A stretch of 47,009 bases of DNA. Origin: Campylobacteraceae bacterium (GTDB lineage Bacteria > Campylobacterota > Campylobacteria > Campylobacterales > Sulfurovaceae). Below the pieces are notes generated by a model, which had not been told where the DNA came from, did no database searches, and saw nothing but the letters and a program-made list of their open reading frames with translations. The position numbers and the translations under genes were made by a program. Positions 8,329 to 16,513 of the stretch are shown here, piece by piece. Position 1 is the first letter of the stretch, and the number at the start of each line of letters is the position of its first letter. Location of the stretch: assembly GCA_027081065.1 (NCBI GenBank), contig JALWLW010000077.1:1-47009 (forward strand), given 5' to 3'.

Positions 8329-10770
8329 ATGAGTTACAGTCCAAAAGAGATAGAAAACAAGTGGCAAACTAAGTGGAGTGAGCAAGAGGCGTTTGAGCCA
8401 AAAGAGGACAAGAGTTTAGAGAAAAAGTACATTTTGAGTATGTTTCCTTTTCCTAGTGGTCGTCTGCACATGGGTCATGTAAGAAACTATAGTATTGGTG
8501 ATGCGATGGCACGTTATTACCGTAAACAAAACTACAATGTTCTGCACCCAATAGGTTGGGATGCCTTTGGTATGCCTGCTGAAAATGCTGCCATTAAGCA
8601 TGGAAGACATCCTAAAGATTGGACATACTCCAACATTGACTACATGAGAAAAGAGTTAAGCTCTTTGGGGCTTTCATTCTCAGAAACACGTGAATTTGCA
8701 ACCTGTGATGAACTCTATACTAAGTGGGAGCAAGAGTTCATCATAAAAATGTTTGAAGAAAAACTTCTTTACCGTGAATCTACTACAGTAAACTGGTGTG
8801 AAGAGTGTCATACTGTTTTAGCCAATGAGCAAGTAGAAGAGGGGTGTTGTTGGCGTTGTGACAATGAAGTTGAACTTAAAGAGATGCCAGGGTACTACCT
8901 AGACATTCGTAAATATGCCGATGAGTTGTTAGAAGATTTAAAACTACTTGAGGGAAAATGGCCTGCACAAGTACAAGCCATGCAAAGTAACTGGATAGGG
9001 AAGTCTCAAGGGTTAGAGTTTGCTTTTAAACTCTCAACTGCTTCAAAAGAGAAGTTAGGCAACAAGTTTGAAGGGTTTGAGGTATTTACAACACGACCAG
9101 ACACCATCTACGGAGTAACCTACACAGCCTTAGCTCCTGAACACTCAATCGTAAAAGAGCTAATGAAAAATGAACTTTTAGATGCTGAAGTTATCGAGAA
9201 AATCACAGCCATTTCTAACATGACCGAAGTAGAGAGAGCCAAAGCAGGAAAAGAGGGGTTTGACTTAGGTATTACGGTTATTCATCCACTTACAAACGAA
9301 GAGATTCCTGTATGGATGGCAAACTTTGTACTTGCATCGTACGGTGGTGGGGCTGTTATGTCTGTGCCAACACATGACGAGCGTGACTTTGAGTTTGCGA
9401 CACAATACAACTTGCCTTTAAAGTATGTGATAGAGGGTGCAGATGAGGGTCAAGCGTACACAGGTGAGGGTGTGTTGATTAATTCAGATGAATTAAACGG
9501 CATAAAAAACACCAAAGCCAAAGCAGAAGTGATTAAACTTTTTGAAGAAAAAGGTTTGGGAAAAGGAACAACGAACTACAAGCTAAGAAACTGGGGAATC
9601 AGCCGTCAGCGTTACTGGGGAGCTCCTATTCCTTTTGTGCATTGTGAGAGTTGTGGACTTGTACCTGAAAAAGTAGAAAACTTACCAATCGCTCTTCCTG
9701 AAGATGTAGAGATAACAGGTGAGGGTAACCCACTAGAAAACCACCCAACATGGTCAACTTGTGCCTGTCCAAAGTGTGGAAGCGATGCTAAACGTGAGAC
9801 CGATACGTTAGATACTTTTGTACAGTCATCTTGGTATCAGTTCCGTTACGCAACCGACCCTAAAAAATGGAATGAGTGTGGAATCGACAAAGACGACGTA
9901 AACTACTGGCTAGGTGTTGACCAATACATCGGTGGAATTGAACACGCTATTCTTCACCTGCTTTATGCACGTTTCTTTACCAAAGCATTAAGAGATGTAG
10001 GGTTTATTGACGATTTAAAAGAGCCATTTGAGAACTTGTTAACCCAAGGTATGGTACTGATGGATGGGGCTAAAATGTCTAAGTCAAAAGGTAACACCGT
10101 TGACCCTGATGCACTCATAGAAAAGTATGGAGCAGACACAGCTAGACTCTTTACGCTATTTGCAGCCCCTCCACAAAAAGAGCTAGAGTGGAACGACTCT
10201 GCTGTTGAGGGTGCGTTTAGGTTTATTAAAAAGCTTTATGACAGACGTTCAAAAGTAAGCTCAAACGAACTACCAAGCATCGACCATGCTTCTTTAACTA
10301 AAGAAGAAAAACTAGCAAGAGCAAAAGTCTACGAAGCGTTACAAAAATCTGTAGATGTGTACGAAAAGACATTTGCCTTTAACACACTCATCGCTGCGTG
10401 TATGGAAGCTCTGAATGCTTTAGACAAACAAGAGAATGAACAAGTATGGACAGAGGGTCTTTACATCATTACTCACTTGTTAGAGCCAATCATCCCTCAC
10501 GTTTGTGCAGAACTTTCTGAAGAGCTTTTTGAGTCTAAAAACTTAGCAGGGAAAATAGCAATTTTAGAAGAAGTATTTGTTCAAGACAGTATCACTCTTG
10601 GAGTTGCCGTAAATGGTAAAAGAAGAGCAGAGATAGAAGTAGACGCAGGAGCTTCAAAAGAAGACATCATCGCCATGGCAAAAGAGAGCATCGCTAAATG
10701 GTTAGAGGGTAAAAATGTTGTAAAAGAGATTTTAGTTCCTAAGAAGATGGTGAATTTGGTTGTGAAGTAG
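8329..10770 (+). CDS. leuS: Leucyl-tRNA synthetase
   Basis: The product charges tRNA-Leu with leucine. It has 813 residues, typical of bacterial LeuRS. Class I signatures are HMGH at 47-50 and KMSKS at 582-586. The zinc-type Cys clusters CEECHTV/CCWRC and CESCG/CACPKC are present, together with an editing-domain region including [12 protein letters not shown] and [15 protein letters not shown]. Codon choice differs from neighbouring genes (many TAC, AAC, GAC codons), as expected for a highly expressed gene. The downstream ORF overlaps its stop by one base. Confidence 0.98.
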   Translation: MSYSPKEIENKWQTKWSEQEAFEPKEDKSLEKKYILSMFPFPSGRLHMGHVRNYSIGDAMARYYRKQNYNVLHPIGWDAFGMPAENAAIKHGRHPKDWTYSNIDYMRKELSSLGLSFSETREFATCDELYTKWEQEFIIKMFEEKLLYRESTTVNWCEECHTVLANEQVEEGCCWRCDNEVELKEMPGYYLDIRKYADELLEDLKLLEGKWPAQVQAMQSNWIGKSQGLEFAFKLSTASKEKLGNKFEGFEVFTTRPDTIYGVTYTALAPEHSIVKELMKNELLDAEVIEKITAISNMTEVERAKAGKEGFDLGITVIHPLTNEEIPVWMANFVLASYGGGAVMSVPTHDERDFEFATQYNLPLKYVIEGADEGQAYTGEGVLINSDELNGIKNTKAKAEVIKLFEEKGLGKGTTNYKLRNWGISRQRYWGAPIPFVHCESCGLVPEKVENLPIALPEDVEITGEGNPLENHPTWSTCACPKCGSDAKRETDTLDTFVQSSWYQFRYATDPKKWNECGIDKDDVNYWLGVDQYIGGIEHAILHLLYARFFTKALRDVGFIDDLKEPFENLLTQGMVLMDGAKMSKSKGNTVDPDALIEKYGADTARLFTLFAAPPQKELEWNDSAVEGAFRFIKKLYDRRSKVSSNELPSIDHASLTKEEKLARAKVYEALQKSVDVYEKTFAFNTLIAACMEALNALDKQENEQVWTEGLYIITHLLEPIIPHVCAELSEELFESKNLAGKIAILEEVFVQDSITLGVAVNGKRRAEIEVDAGASKEDIIAMAKESIAKWLEGKNVVKEILVPKKMVNLVVK

Positions 10771-11129
10771 TGAATGAACATTTCAAACAATGGATAGCTG
10801 GTTATTCAATAGTGGTAAAGTTTCCTAATTCCAATATGAATAAGTATTTAATAAATAGTCCTATATTTTATGTATATATTATCTTCTATTTAATGTTATT
10901 TAATGCTAAAGGGAGAGCTGATTATAAAGAGTTTATTCTAGGAGTACTTTTAACAATTTTTTTTAGCTTTATAGGAACAAAATTAGCTTATTTAGTAATT
11001 CATTACATAAGAAAACACAAAAGTAATGTTTTTTATAAAATCTTATTGATAATTAGTTTACCGTTAAGTGTTTTAGGATTTATTTTTCTTAGTCTATATA
11101 GTTTATCTTTTATAGATATTTTAAATTAA
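10770..11129 (+). CDS. Small membrane protein of unknown function
   Basis: I do not recognise this 119-residue protein. It has a polar N terminus (residues 1-25) and three predicted membrane segments at about 32-45, 55-78 and 90-115, separated by the basic stretch RKHKSNVFYK. It starts with GTG, sharing one base with the leuS stop (TAGTG), so translation depends on leuS ribosomes. Its base composition is much more AT-rich than leuS. The position after leuS is often taken by lptE in relatives; this product has no lipobox and is not LptE. It may be part of the accessory islet with the following toxin-antitoxin pair. Confidence 0.6.
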   Translation: MNEHFKQWIAGYSIVVKFPNSNMNKYLINSPIFYVYIIFYLMLFNAKGRADYKEFILGVLLTIFFSFIGTKLAYLVIHYIRKHKSNVFYKILLIISLPLSVLGFIFLSLYSLSFIDILN

Positions 11130-11207
11130 TGATAGTATCAAAAACAAAAACTTTACAACTCCTGTTGTAAACGAGCTAATGAATAATTTTTTTAAGCCAA
11201 ATAAAGC

Positions 11208-11245
11208 TATAATGTTCCTACAAAACGTAGTAAAAGGAACATTAT
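11208..11245 (+). promoter_or_regulatory. Operator-like inverted repeat at the toxin-antitoxin promoter
   Basis: ATAATGTTCC (11209-11218) and GGAACATTAT (11236-11245) are perfect 10-bp inverted arms separated by 17 nt. The left arm contains five bases of the -10 hexamer TATAAT (11208-11213); the right arm contains the ribosome-binding GGA and the first two bases of the start codon. Because the left arm lies upstream of the expected transcription start (about 11220), the repeat should act as DNA, most simply as the autoregulatory operator of the TA pair. Confidence 0.65.
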
Positions 11246-11567
11246 GCACAGTGTGGCAATAAGAGATTTAAAAAATAATCCATCATTTATGACCAAATAT
11301 CTTGATGAAGGGAGTTCTGTTTTTGTAACACGACATGGTAAACCCATAGGCATTACCCTTCCACTAAATGATGATGTTTTCTCTATTGGTGTTAAAAAAA
11401 CAGTTGCGATAGAGCTGTATAAGATGGAGATAATCTCTCTTGGTAAGATGAGTGAAATGTTGGAAATACCCAAAAAAGAAGCCATGAGCCTACTTAACAG
11501 TTTAAATATTACATGGATAGAAGATGATGTAGAGAGTATTGAGGCTGAGGCTAGTAGATGGTTTTAA
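11244..11567 (+). CDS. Antitoxin: Phd-like N terminus fused to UPF0175-like C terminus
   Basis: This 107-residue protein is the likely antitoxin and autorepressor for the downstream PIN-like toxin. Residues 1-45 resemble a Phd/YefM DNA-binding segment (VAIRDLKNNPSFMTKYLDEG, then VFVTRHGKPIGI). Residues 50-95 resemble UPF0175, a helix-turn-helix family (AIELYKMEIISLGKMSEMLEI, then KKEAMSLLNSL). UPF0175 genes are classically paired with DUF3368 genes, which fits the neighbour. AAAAGGA precedes the ATG. The last 10 nt overlap the toxin gene. The family calls are from remembered signatures and should be treated as inference. Confidence 0.78.
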   Translation: MHSVAIRDLKNNPSFMTKYLDEGSSVFVTRHGKPIGITLPLNDDVFSIGVKKTVAIELYKMEIISLGKMSEMLEIPKKEAMSLLNSLNITWIEDDVESIEAEASRWF

Positions 11568-12046
11568 ACTCAGTTGTCATTTCTGATAGTACCACGCTTA
11601 TCTCCTTACTTAACATAGAACGCTTTGAACTGCTTTTTAAATTTTCAGATACAATCATAATTACCCCTGCTGTCTACAGTGAAGTAACGGTTCAAAAGTC
11701 TGCTAAGCGAGTTTTAGATGAGTACATTGAAATGTCAAAAGTTACGGTCAGAGAAGTTGAAAACATTAAAAAAGTCAAAGAGTTACTAATTCGTTTGGAC
11801 TTAGGAGAGTCAGAATCTATTGTATTGGCAGAAGAGCAGGATTTGGTGCTGATTATAGATGAAAAAAGAGGTAAAAACATAGCTCTTTCTTTTGGCTTAA
11901 AAGCCATTGGGTTAATTGGTATACTGTTGGTTTATAAAAAGAAGAATTATCTCTGCTCTTCTGAAATCATTGAGATAGTTGATGAGTTGAGAGAGGTTGA
12001 CTTTAGGGTTTCTGATAAATTATTAGCATTACTTTTAGAGAGTTAA
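11558..12046 (+). CDS. DUF3368 PIN-like toxin
   Basis: This 162-residue protein is likely the toxin, a PIN-fold Mg-dependent ribonuclease. PIN-type acidic residues are visible: an Asp in VVISDSTTLISL near residue 10, a Glu in LDLGESESIVLA near residue 88, and an Asp in LIIDEKRGKNIA near residue 107. The pattern DS-TLISL ... LGE-ES-VLA ... IDEKRG-N-A ... IGLIGILLVYKK is characteristic of DUF3368. It overlaps the antitoxin ORF by 10 nt. RNA targets cannot be inferred from the sequence. Confidence 0.82.
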   Translation: MVLNSVVISDSTTLISLLNIERFELLFKFSDTIIITPAVYSEVTVQKSAKRVLDEYIEMSKVTVREVENIKKVKELLIRLDLGESESIVLAEEQDLVLIIDEKRGKNIALSFGLKAIGLIGILLVYKKKNYLCSSEIIEIVDELREVDFRVSDKLLALLLES

Positions 12047-12053
12047 TCTTCTC

Positions 12054-12067
12054 TTGATAAATATCAA
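12054..12067 (+). promoter_or_regulatory. Crp/Fnr-type binding site upstream of bacteriohemerythrin
   Basis: TTGAT-AAAT-ATCAA matches the classical FNR consensus TTGAT-N4-ATCAA at all ten defined positions, and the flanking bases extend the arms to TCTTGAT/ATCAAGA (12052-12069). A candidate -10, TACAAT at 12090-12095, predicts a start near 12102, which puts the box centre (12060.5) at -41.5, the class II activator position. The regulator itself is not in the window. Confidence 0.65.
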
Positions 12068-12125
12068 GACAAACCCAAGCCTTTTTCTTTACAATTACAT
12101 CATAAGAAAATAATAAGGACTTCCC

Positions 12126-12563
12126 ATGGCATTACTTTACGTAGAATCAGTTGAACATTTAGATTTTGATGAGATGCAAGATACACATGAATCAGAGATA
12201 GCAATTTTGAATGAAGTAGATAAACTCGCTACTTATTATCAGCTAGACAAAACAGAAGCTAAGTTGTCTGCATTGGAAAGTAAGATAGATGAATATCTAG
12301 TGCATGTAAAAGAACACTTTTCCAATGAGGAACGTCTTATGAGAAAGTATGATTTTCCTACGTATGATATGCATAAAACAGCACATGACATCTTTTTAAT
12401 GGATTTGGATATTACAATTAAACAATGGAAAAGTTTTGGTGACATTGATAAGGTGACAAACTTTATTCGTAAGTCGCCTGAGTGGATAGTGTTGCATATT
12501 AACAGTGTGGATGTTCCAACTTCAGCGTATATCATGCATAAGATAGCAGAAGAAAAGAAGTAA
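12126..12563 (+). CDS. Bacteriohemerythrin
   Basis: A 145-residue single-domain, non-haem di-iron protein that binds oxygen, in the cytosol as there is no signal peptide. The iron ligands fit the family: His21, His64 and Glu68 (HFSNEE), His83 and His87 (HKTAH), His124 and Asp129 (HINSVD), with His60 as a further candidate. AAGGACTT precedes the ATG. A consensus Crp/Fnr site and a TACAAT -10 lie upstream, suggesting control by oxygen or nitrosative signals. Likely roles are oxygen buffering or delivery, or protection of iron-sulfur enzymes; the sequence does not decide among these. Confidence 0.93.
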   Translation: MALLYVESVEHLDFDEMQDTHESEIAILNEVDKLATYYQLDKTEAKLSALESKIDEYLVHVKEHFSNEERLMRKYDFPTYDMHKTAHDIFLMDLDITIKQWKSFGDIDKVTNFIRKSPEWIVLHINSVDVPTSAYIMHKIAEEKK

Positions 12564-12580
12564 GAGGGGTTTAACCCTCT
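12563..12580. terminator. Hairpin between convergent genes
   Basis: AGAGGG-GTTTAA-CCCTCT is a perfect 6-bp, GC-richer stem spanning the 15-nt gap between the hemerythrin stop and the ppaC stop. The plus-strand side is followed by AAAATTG rather than a T tract; the minus-strand side runs into CTTCTTTTCTTC. It is a probable terminator for the convergent pair. Confidence 0.5.
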
Positions 12581-13496
12581 AAAATTGTCCCTCTAAAAAA
12601 GGAATAACTTGTTTTTTACGGCTCATAACTTTTGGAAGCCAAACTTGATTGTTTTCTAATTTAATGTTAAATGCAGTTTCTACTTTTGATGGCTCATCTG
12701 AGAGTACTAATAGTTGTGAACCCTCTTGCATGATGTCTGTTAGAAGAAGTATTAGCGTATGTCTGTTATTTTCATCTTTTACTTTCTGCATTGCTTCAAA
12801 AAGTTCATCTTTCATCTCATCAAATACAGATAGGTCAACCACTTCTAGTTGTCCTATGCCTACTTTTTCACCACCCATGTTGAACTCTTTGAAGTCTCTA
12901 CGAACTAAAGCTTCTTTAGTGTCATTTAGTACGTTTGATTTTACGATGAACATTTCCATTCCCAGTGCTTTTGGGTCTTCTATTTCTGCTATTTCGGCTA
13001 ATTCTTTAACTGCTTTTGTGTCTTCTTTGGTACAAGTTGGAGACTTGAAGATAACGGTATCAGAGAGAATAGCACAGAGCATCATACCTGCTAAGTCTTT
13101 TGGGATTTCTACATTGTAAATGTCAAACATCTGTTTTACAATGGTGTTTGAACAACCAACAGGGCGTACCCACATCTCAAGTGGGGTAGATGTTTTTAGG
13201 TCGCCTAATTTATGATGGTCTACAATACCTAAGATAGTAGCTTCGTTAATGTCCTCTGGACTTTGTGAGCTTTCCATAAAGTCAATGAGGTAAACATTTT
13301 CACCTGCATAGCTTGTTTTTAGCATAGGTTGCTCAAATCCAAAACGATTTAATATGAAAGCCGTCTCAGGGTTAATCTCACCCTGACGCGTAGGAATACA
13401 ATCTTCTCCGAGTTGATTTTTTAAGTAGCTAAGTGAGTATGCTCCAACAATAGAGTCAGAGTCTGGTGTGGTATGTCCAAATATGTAAGTTGACAT
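12579..13496 (-). CDS. ppaC: Manganese-dependent inorganic pyrophosphatase
   Basis: This family II enzyme hydrolyses pyrophosphate to phosphate in the cytosol. The 305-residue product is full length. Metal ligands are His8, Asp12 and Asp14 (GHTTPDSDS), Asp72 (LIDF) and Asp93-His94-His95 (VDHHK), which define the DHH domain, with a further Asp in LCAILSDTVIF. The C-terminal DHHA2 domain ends with the SRKKQ substrate-binding motif near residue 291. AAAGGATTCCC precedes the ATG. Confidence 0.96.
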   Translation of the reverse strand: MSTYIFGHTTPDSDSIVGAYSLSYLKNQLGEDCIPTRQGEINPETAFILNRFGFEQPMLKTSYAGENVYLIDFMESSQSPEDINEATILGIVDHHKLGDLKTSTPLEMWVRPVGCSNTIVKQMFDIYNVEIPKDLAGMMLCAILSDTVIFKSPTCTKEDTKAVKELAEIAEIEDPKALGMEMFIVKSNVLNDTKEALVRRDFKEFNMGGEKVGIGQLEVVDLSVFDEMKDELFEAMQKVKDENNRHTLILLLTDIMQEGSQLLVLSDEPSKVETAFNIKLENNQVWLPKVMSRKKQVIPFLEGQF

Positions 13497-13560
13497 GGGA
13501 ATCCTTTAATAATGTATGAGTTTAGGGAATATTTTTGGCATTATAGCCATCTGTCACTTT

Positions 13561-14112
13561 TTAATAACTTTTTAACTCTTTGTAAACAAATATACTAATG
13601 GTAACAATAACAATAGTCATACCTGTCAAACTAATATAGAGAACTTTAGAAGAGGCATCATTTCCAAACAAATAGCCTAACATTAACATGGCAAAACTCC
13701 AAAGAGCATTGGAGGTGAAAATAAGAGGAAGAAACCAACGTAAATCCATTTTTGCCATACCTGCTGGAATAGAGATGTACTGTCCTAAGCCAAAAGTGAG
13801 TGGGGCTAAAGCTACGGAGAGCTTTCCATATTTAGAGAAGAACTTTTTAACTTTGTTGACTTTTTCTGGAGACATGAATTTTTTTGAGATTTTCTTTGCC
13901 ATCAAGTAATTAATAGTCGCTCCTACTGTTGTTCCCATTGCTGTGACCAGTATAATAGTCGTAATATCAAGTTTGCCTTGTGAAGCTAAATAACCAGCTG
14001 GGAGTAAGATGAGTTGTGTGGGTAAAGGAATGAATGTTCCCACTAATATCATGTAAAAAAAGAAACCAATGTAACCCATATTAAAAATGGTTTCAATAAA
14101 TAGTTCAAGCAC
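13561..14112 (-). CDS. DedA family membrane protein
   Basis: This is an inner-membrane protein of the DedA/VTT family, whose members include undecaprenyl-phosphate and phospholipid flippases. I place the start at GTG 14112 (about 183 residues) because AAAGG lies 7 nt upstream; a TTG at 14127 has no ribosome-binding site. About five hydrophobic segments and the loop VGTFIPLPTQLILLPAGYLA are visible, followed by the family helix with FSKYGKLSVALAPLTFGLGQ and IPAGMAKMDLRWFL. Many DedA proteins have an acidic residue after P-x-P-(S/T); here the motif reads PLPTQ, with Gln. Function cannot be fixed further. Confidence 0.8.
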   Translation of the reverse strand: MLELFIETIFNMGYIGFFFYMILVGTFIPLPTQLILLPAGYLASQGKLDITTIILVTAMGTTVGATINYLMAKKISKKFMSPEKVNKVKKFFSKYGKLSVALAPLTFGLGQYISIPAGMAKMDLRWFLPLIFTSNALWSFAMLMLGYLFGNDASSKVLYISLTGMTIVIVTISIFVYKELKSY

Positions 14113-14309
14113 AAAGTAGCCTTTCAATAGGGGATAGTAATTATCAACAAAGTGACACTTTATTATGTTTAAAAATATTATTGTAAATTTTTTTTAATAG
14201 TTTAAATTAATATTATATTTATAAAAAAAGTTGATTAAACTTAATTGAACGGGAATTATACTAGAATTATTAATAAAATTTAATAACCAGTTAGGACTAT
14301 GGAGTAAAA

Positions 14310-15458
14310 ATGAAAATATTATTAATAAACAATAATCCAGTAGTATCACGTTTAACGGCACTTAGTGCAAGAAAAGAAGAGATAGAAATTGATGAAATTC
14401 AAGAAGTAACAGAACTTAATTCAAATACTTATGATATTGTATTTGTAGATGCAGATTCATGGACTAAAGATGTAAAAGACGTTATTGCTGAAAATATTAC
14501 AACACAAAAGTCAGTACTTTTTTATGCTGATGGAGATGAAGAAGAAAAATCTTCTTTTGATCTTTCAATTTTAAAACCTTTTTTACCCTCTGAAGTATCA
14601 GCTGTCATTAGATCAATTGAAGAGCTTGAGGATGCTAAAGAGAATTTAGATGAAGTAAGCCATTTTGATGTAATTGCTGATGCGAAAGAGTCTAATAGAG
14701 AAGAGCTTTTTGATTTAGACGGGTTAGAAGAGAAAAAAGTAGAGCCTGTAGCTACTGTGATTGAAGATGAAAAAGCTAAAGAAGTAGAGGATGATTTAAG
14801 TTTTGATGATAAACTCGAAGAAGCTTTTCCTTTAAGCATTAATAGTTTAGATGATGAACTATTTGATGATGCGTCAAAATTAGAACTTGAAATAGAAGAT
14901 GATTTTGCGTTAAAAGAAGAAAAAGTGGTAGAGAAAAAAGATGATGCTTTAGAGAATGATCTCTTTGACTTAGATTTAAGTGATGATGTTCCTTCATTAG
15001 ATGATGATCTTTTTTCTACTGCTAAATCTGAAGATAAAGAAGAGGTTACTTTAGAAACATTAGAAATATCAGAAACATCAGAAGCTTTGGATGAACTTGA
15101 GTTAGATGAGGTATTAGAACCTATTGAAAAAGTTGAAGAAGTAAAAGTAGAGGAAGAAAAAATCGAAACTAAAATTTTAGATAAATCAGAGATTGAAAAT
15201 ATTAAAGGTATTTTAACTGAAGATCATGAGAATGATATGAGCTTAGAAGATTTAATGCCACCTATACCAACTGCAGCTTTAGCTGAAGAACCTGTAAAAG
15301 AAGAAGCTGTTGCCAAGGTAGCTGATGTAGATACTCCACATATAGATTCTACTGATATTGCTAAATCTTTAGCAACGATGCCAGTTCAAAGTTTACGTGA
15401 ACTTTTAGCTGGAGCTACTGTTAATATTAAAATCAAATTTCCTAAATTAAAAAAATAA
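14310..15458 (+). CDS. Pseudo-receiver domain protein with long acidic region
   Basis: This 382-residue protein is not one I can name. Residues 1-105 look like a degenerate response-regulator receiver: a beta-1 strand KILLINNN where the acidic pair is replaced by Asn, YDIVFVDADS around Asp47/Asp49 at the phospho-site strand, FYADG at strand 4 and the LKPF Lys89-Pro90 signature at strand 5. Residues 110-330 are extremely Glu/Asp-rich with recurring DLFDLDL-type motifs, probably disordered. The last 30 residues switch to a helix and a basic tail (VNIKIKFPKLKK). GGAG precedes the ATG. The stop overlaps the gmk start (TAATG), so the two are coupled. Confidence 0.75.
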   Translation: MKILLINNNPVVSRLTALSARKEEIEIDEIQEVTELNSNTYDIVFVDADSWTKDVKDVIAENITTQKSVLFYADGDEEEKSSFDLSILKPFLPSEVSAVIRSIEELEDAKENLDEVSHFDVIADAKESNREELFDLDGLEEKKVEPVATVIEDEKAKEVEDDLSFDDKLEEAFPLSINSLDDELFDDASKLELEIEDDFALKEEKVVEKKDDALENDLFDLDLSDDVPSLDDDLFSTAKSEDKEEVTLETLEISETSEALDELELDEVLEPIEKVEEVKVEEEKIETKILDKSEIENIKGILTEDHENDMSLEDLMPPIPTAALAEEPVKEEAVAKVADVDTPHIDSTDIAKSLATMPVQSLRELLAGATVNIKIKFPKLKK

Positions 15459-16066
15459 TGCAAGGGGCTATTTTAGTACTTTCGGGTCCTTCTGGGGCTG
15501 GGAAAAGTACCATTATAAACCATGCAAGTGATAGTATTGGTGAGTTTTATTTCTCTATTTCAACCACAACACGACAGCCACGTACAGGTGAGAAGGATGG
15601 AGTAGATTACTATTTTGTCACACATGAAGCCTTTGAAGAGGGCATTAAAGCAGGTGAGTTTTTAGAGTATGCCACGGTACATGGAAATTATTATGGGACG
15701 TCATTAAAGCCTGTAAAAGAAGCATTAAAAGAGGGGAAGTTGGTCATCTTTGATATTGATGTTCAAGGACATCGTTTGGTACGTGCTAAAATGGGAGACT
15801 ATGTCACTTCTGCTTTTATTACTCCCCCAACACTTCGTGAACTTGAAAAACGTCTCTATGCAAGGGCTACGGATGATAAGTCTATTATTGAACGTCGTGT
15901 TTTGAATGCTAAAGAAGAGATTAAAGCTGTTCATGAATTTGATTTTGTCATTATTAACGATGAAATTCCAAAGGCAGCTAAAGAGTTTTCACTTATTGCG
16001 AATGCTGCTAGATTGAAACAAAGTTTTGAAGAATTAGAAAATTTGGTTAAAATTTGGGATAATTAA
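15458..16066 (+). CDS. gmk: Guanylate kinase
   Basis: The enzyme phosphorylates GMP to GDP using ATP. The 202-residue product begins with the P-loop GPSGAGKST at residues 9-17, followed by the GMP-binding region STTTRQPRTGEKDGVDYYFV and VFDIDVQG-type strand (VIFDIDVQGHRLV), with the lid/arm region RLYARATDD and the adenine-side segment FDFVIINDE. It is translated from an ATG that overlaps the stop of the acidic pseudo-receiver gene. The start is fixed by that overlap and by homologues beginning a few residues before the P-loop. Confidence 0.97.
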   Translation: MQGAILVLSGPSGAGKSTIINHASDSIGEFYFSISTTTRQPRTGEKDGVDYYFVTHEAFEEGIKAGEFLEYATVHGNYYGTSLKPVKEALKEGKLVIFDIDVQGHRLVRAKMGDYVTSAFITPPTLRELEKRLYARATDDKSIIERRVLNAKEEIKAVHEFDFVIINDEIPKAAKEFSLIANAARLKQSFEELENLVKIWDN

Positions 16067-16077
16067 CTAAAATAGAG

Positions 16078-16083
16078 TATAAT
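16078..16083 (+). promoter_or_regulatory. Candidate -10 element for tatA
   Basis: TATAAT sits 12 nt after the gmk stop. The leader then contains a small perfect hairpin TCATGT-AAA-ACATGA before the ribosome-binding site AAAAGGA of tatA. Confidence 0.45.
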
Positions 16084-16137
16084 CTAGTAATTAATCATGT
16101 AAAACATGAAAAAATATAAGAGAAAAGGATTTTAAAT

Positions 16138-16368
16138 ATGCCAGGTGGAATTGAATTAGCTGTTATCGTTGGAGTAGTAATACTACTTTTTGGAGGTAAA
16201 AAAATACCAGAATTAGCAAAAGGTATTGGTAAAGGTATCAAAGATTTTAAATCGGCTGTTAAAGAGGACGATACAGTAGCAGACGCCAAAGAAGCTGTAA
16301 AAGAAATCAAAGAAGAAGTAAAAGAAGTTGCTGCAGACGTTAAAGAGACGACTACAAAACAAGCATAG
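16138..16368 (+). CDS. tatA: Twin-arginine translocase subunit TatA
   Basis: This 76-residue subunit forms the variable pore of the Tat pathway, which exports folded proteins across the inner membrane. It has a single short N-terminal membrane helix (residues 6-18), the conserved [21 protein letters not shown] hinge and amphipathic region (quoted in part), and a Lys/Glu-rich tail typical of TatA. tatB and tatC are not adjacent. AAAAGGATTTTAAAT precedes the ATG. Confidence 0.95.
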   Translation: MPGGIELAVIVGVVILLFGGKKIPELAKGIGKGIKDFKSAVKEDDTVADAKEAVKEIKEEVKEVAADVKETTTKQA

Positions 16369-16379
16369 TTTTATACTGT

Positions 16380-16416
16380 AAGGTGTCATTTTATTGCACC
16401 TTGCTTAAGGTTTTTG
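16380..16416 (+). terminator. Terminator-like nested hairpins after tatA
   Basis: Three segments can pair in two exclusive ways: AAGGTG (16380-16385) with CACCTT (16397-16402), or ACCTT (16398-16402) with AAGGT (16407-16411), the latter followed by a T run (TTTTTG). The second is a candidate intrinsic terminator of tatA; the first would disrupt it, an attenuator-like layout. Stems are short. Confidence 0.45.
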
Positions 16417-16422
16417 TACTCT

Positions 16423-16504
16423 AAAGAGAGTATTTTAAAGACAATGCAAACGCTGGAGCGTTGACTATCGTCAATGGATGCATTATCTTAAAAATACTCT
16501 CTTT
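16423..16504. repeat. 82-nt near-perfect inverted repeat with two internal hairpins
   Basis: The 26-nt arms 16423-16448 and 16479-16504 are complementary at 24 of 26 positions (start AAAGAGAGTATTTT, end near ATGCA). The 30-nt centre can form AACGC-TGGA-GCGTT (16449-16462) and TTGAC-TATC-GTCAA (16461-16474), which compete for two bases. It lies between the tatA terminator and the argS -10. It encodes nothing I can see; a structured RNA, a miniature inverted-repeat element or a strong terminator are possible. No second copy was noticed in the window. Confidence 0.7.
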
Positions 16505-16513
16505 GAAGTATTA

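Noticed and set aside
8329..10770. leuS as a laterally acquired gene because of its different codon use
   Set aside because: The shift toward TAC/AAC/GAC codons is what high expression produces, and the protein is ordinary.
12649..13119. 156-residue open frame antisense to ppaC
   Set aside because: It is fully inside the well-supported ppaC gene, is rich in Ser and lacks motifs and a ribosome-binding site.
14522..14839. Ser-rich 105-residue frame antisense to the acidic protein gene
   Set aside because: The Ser/Lys content is the complement of the acidic codons on the other strand; no independent support.
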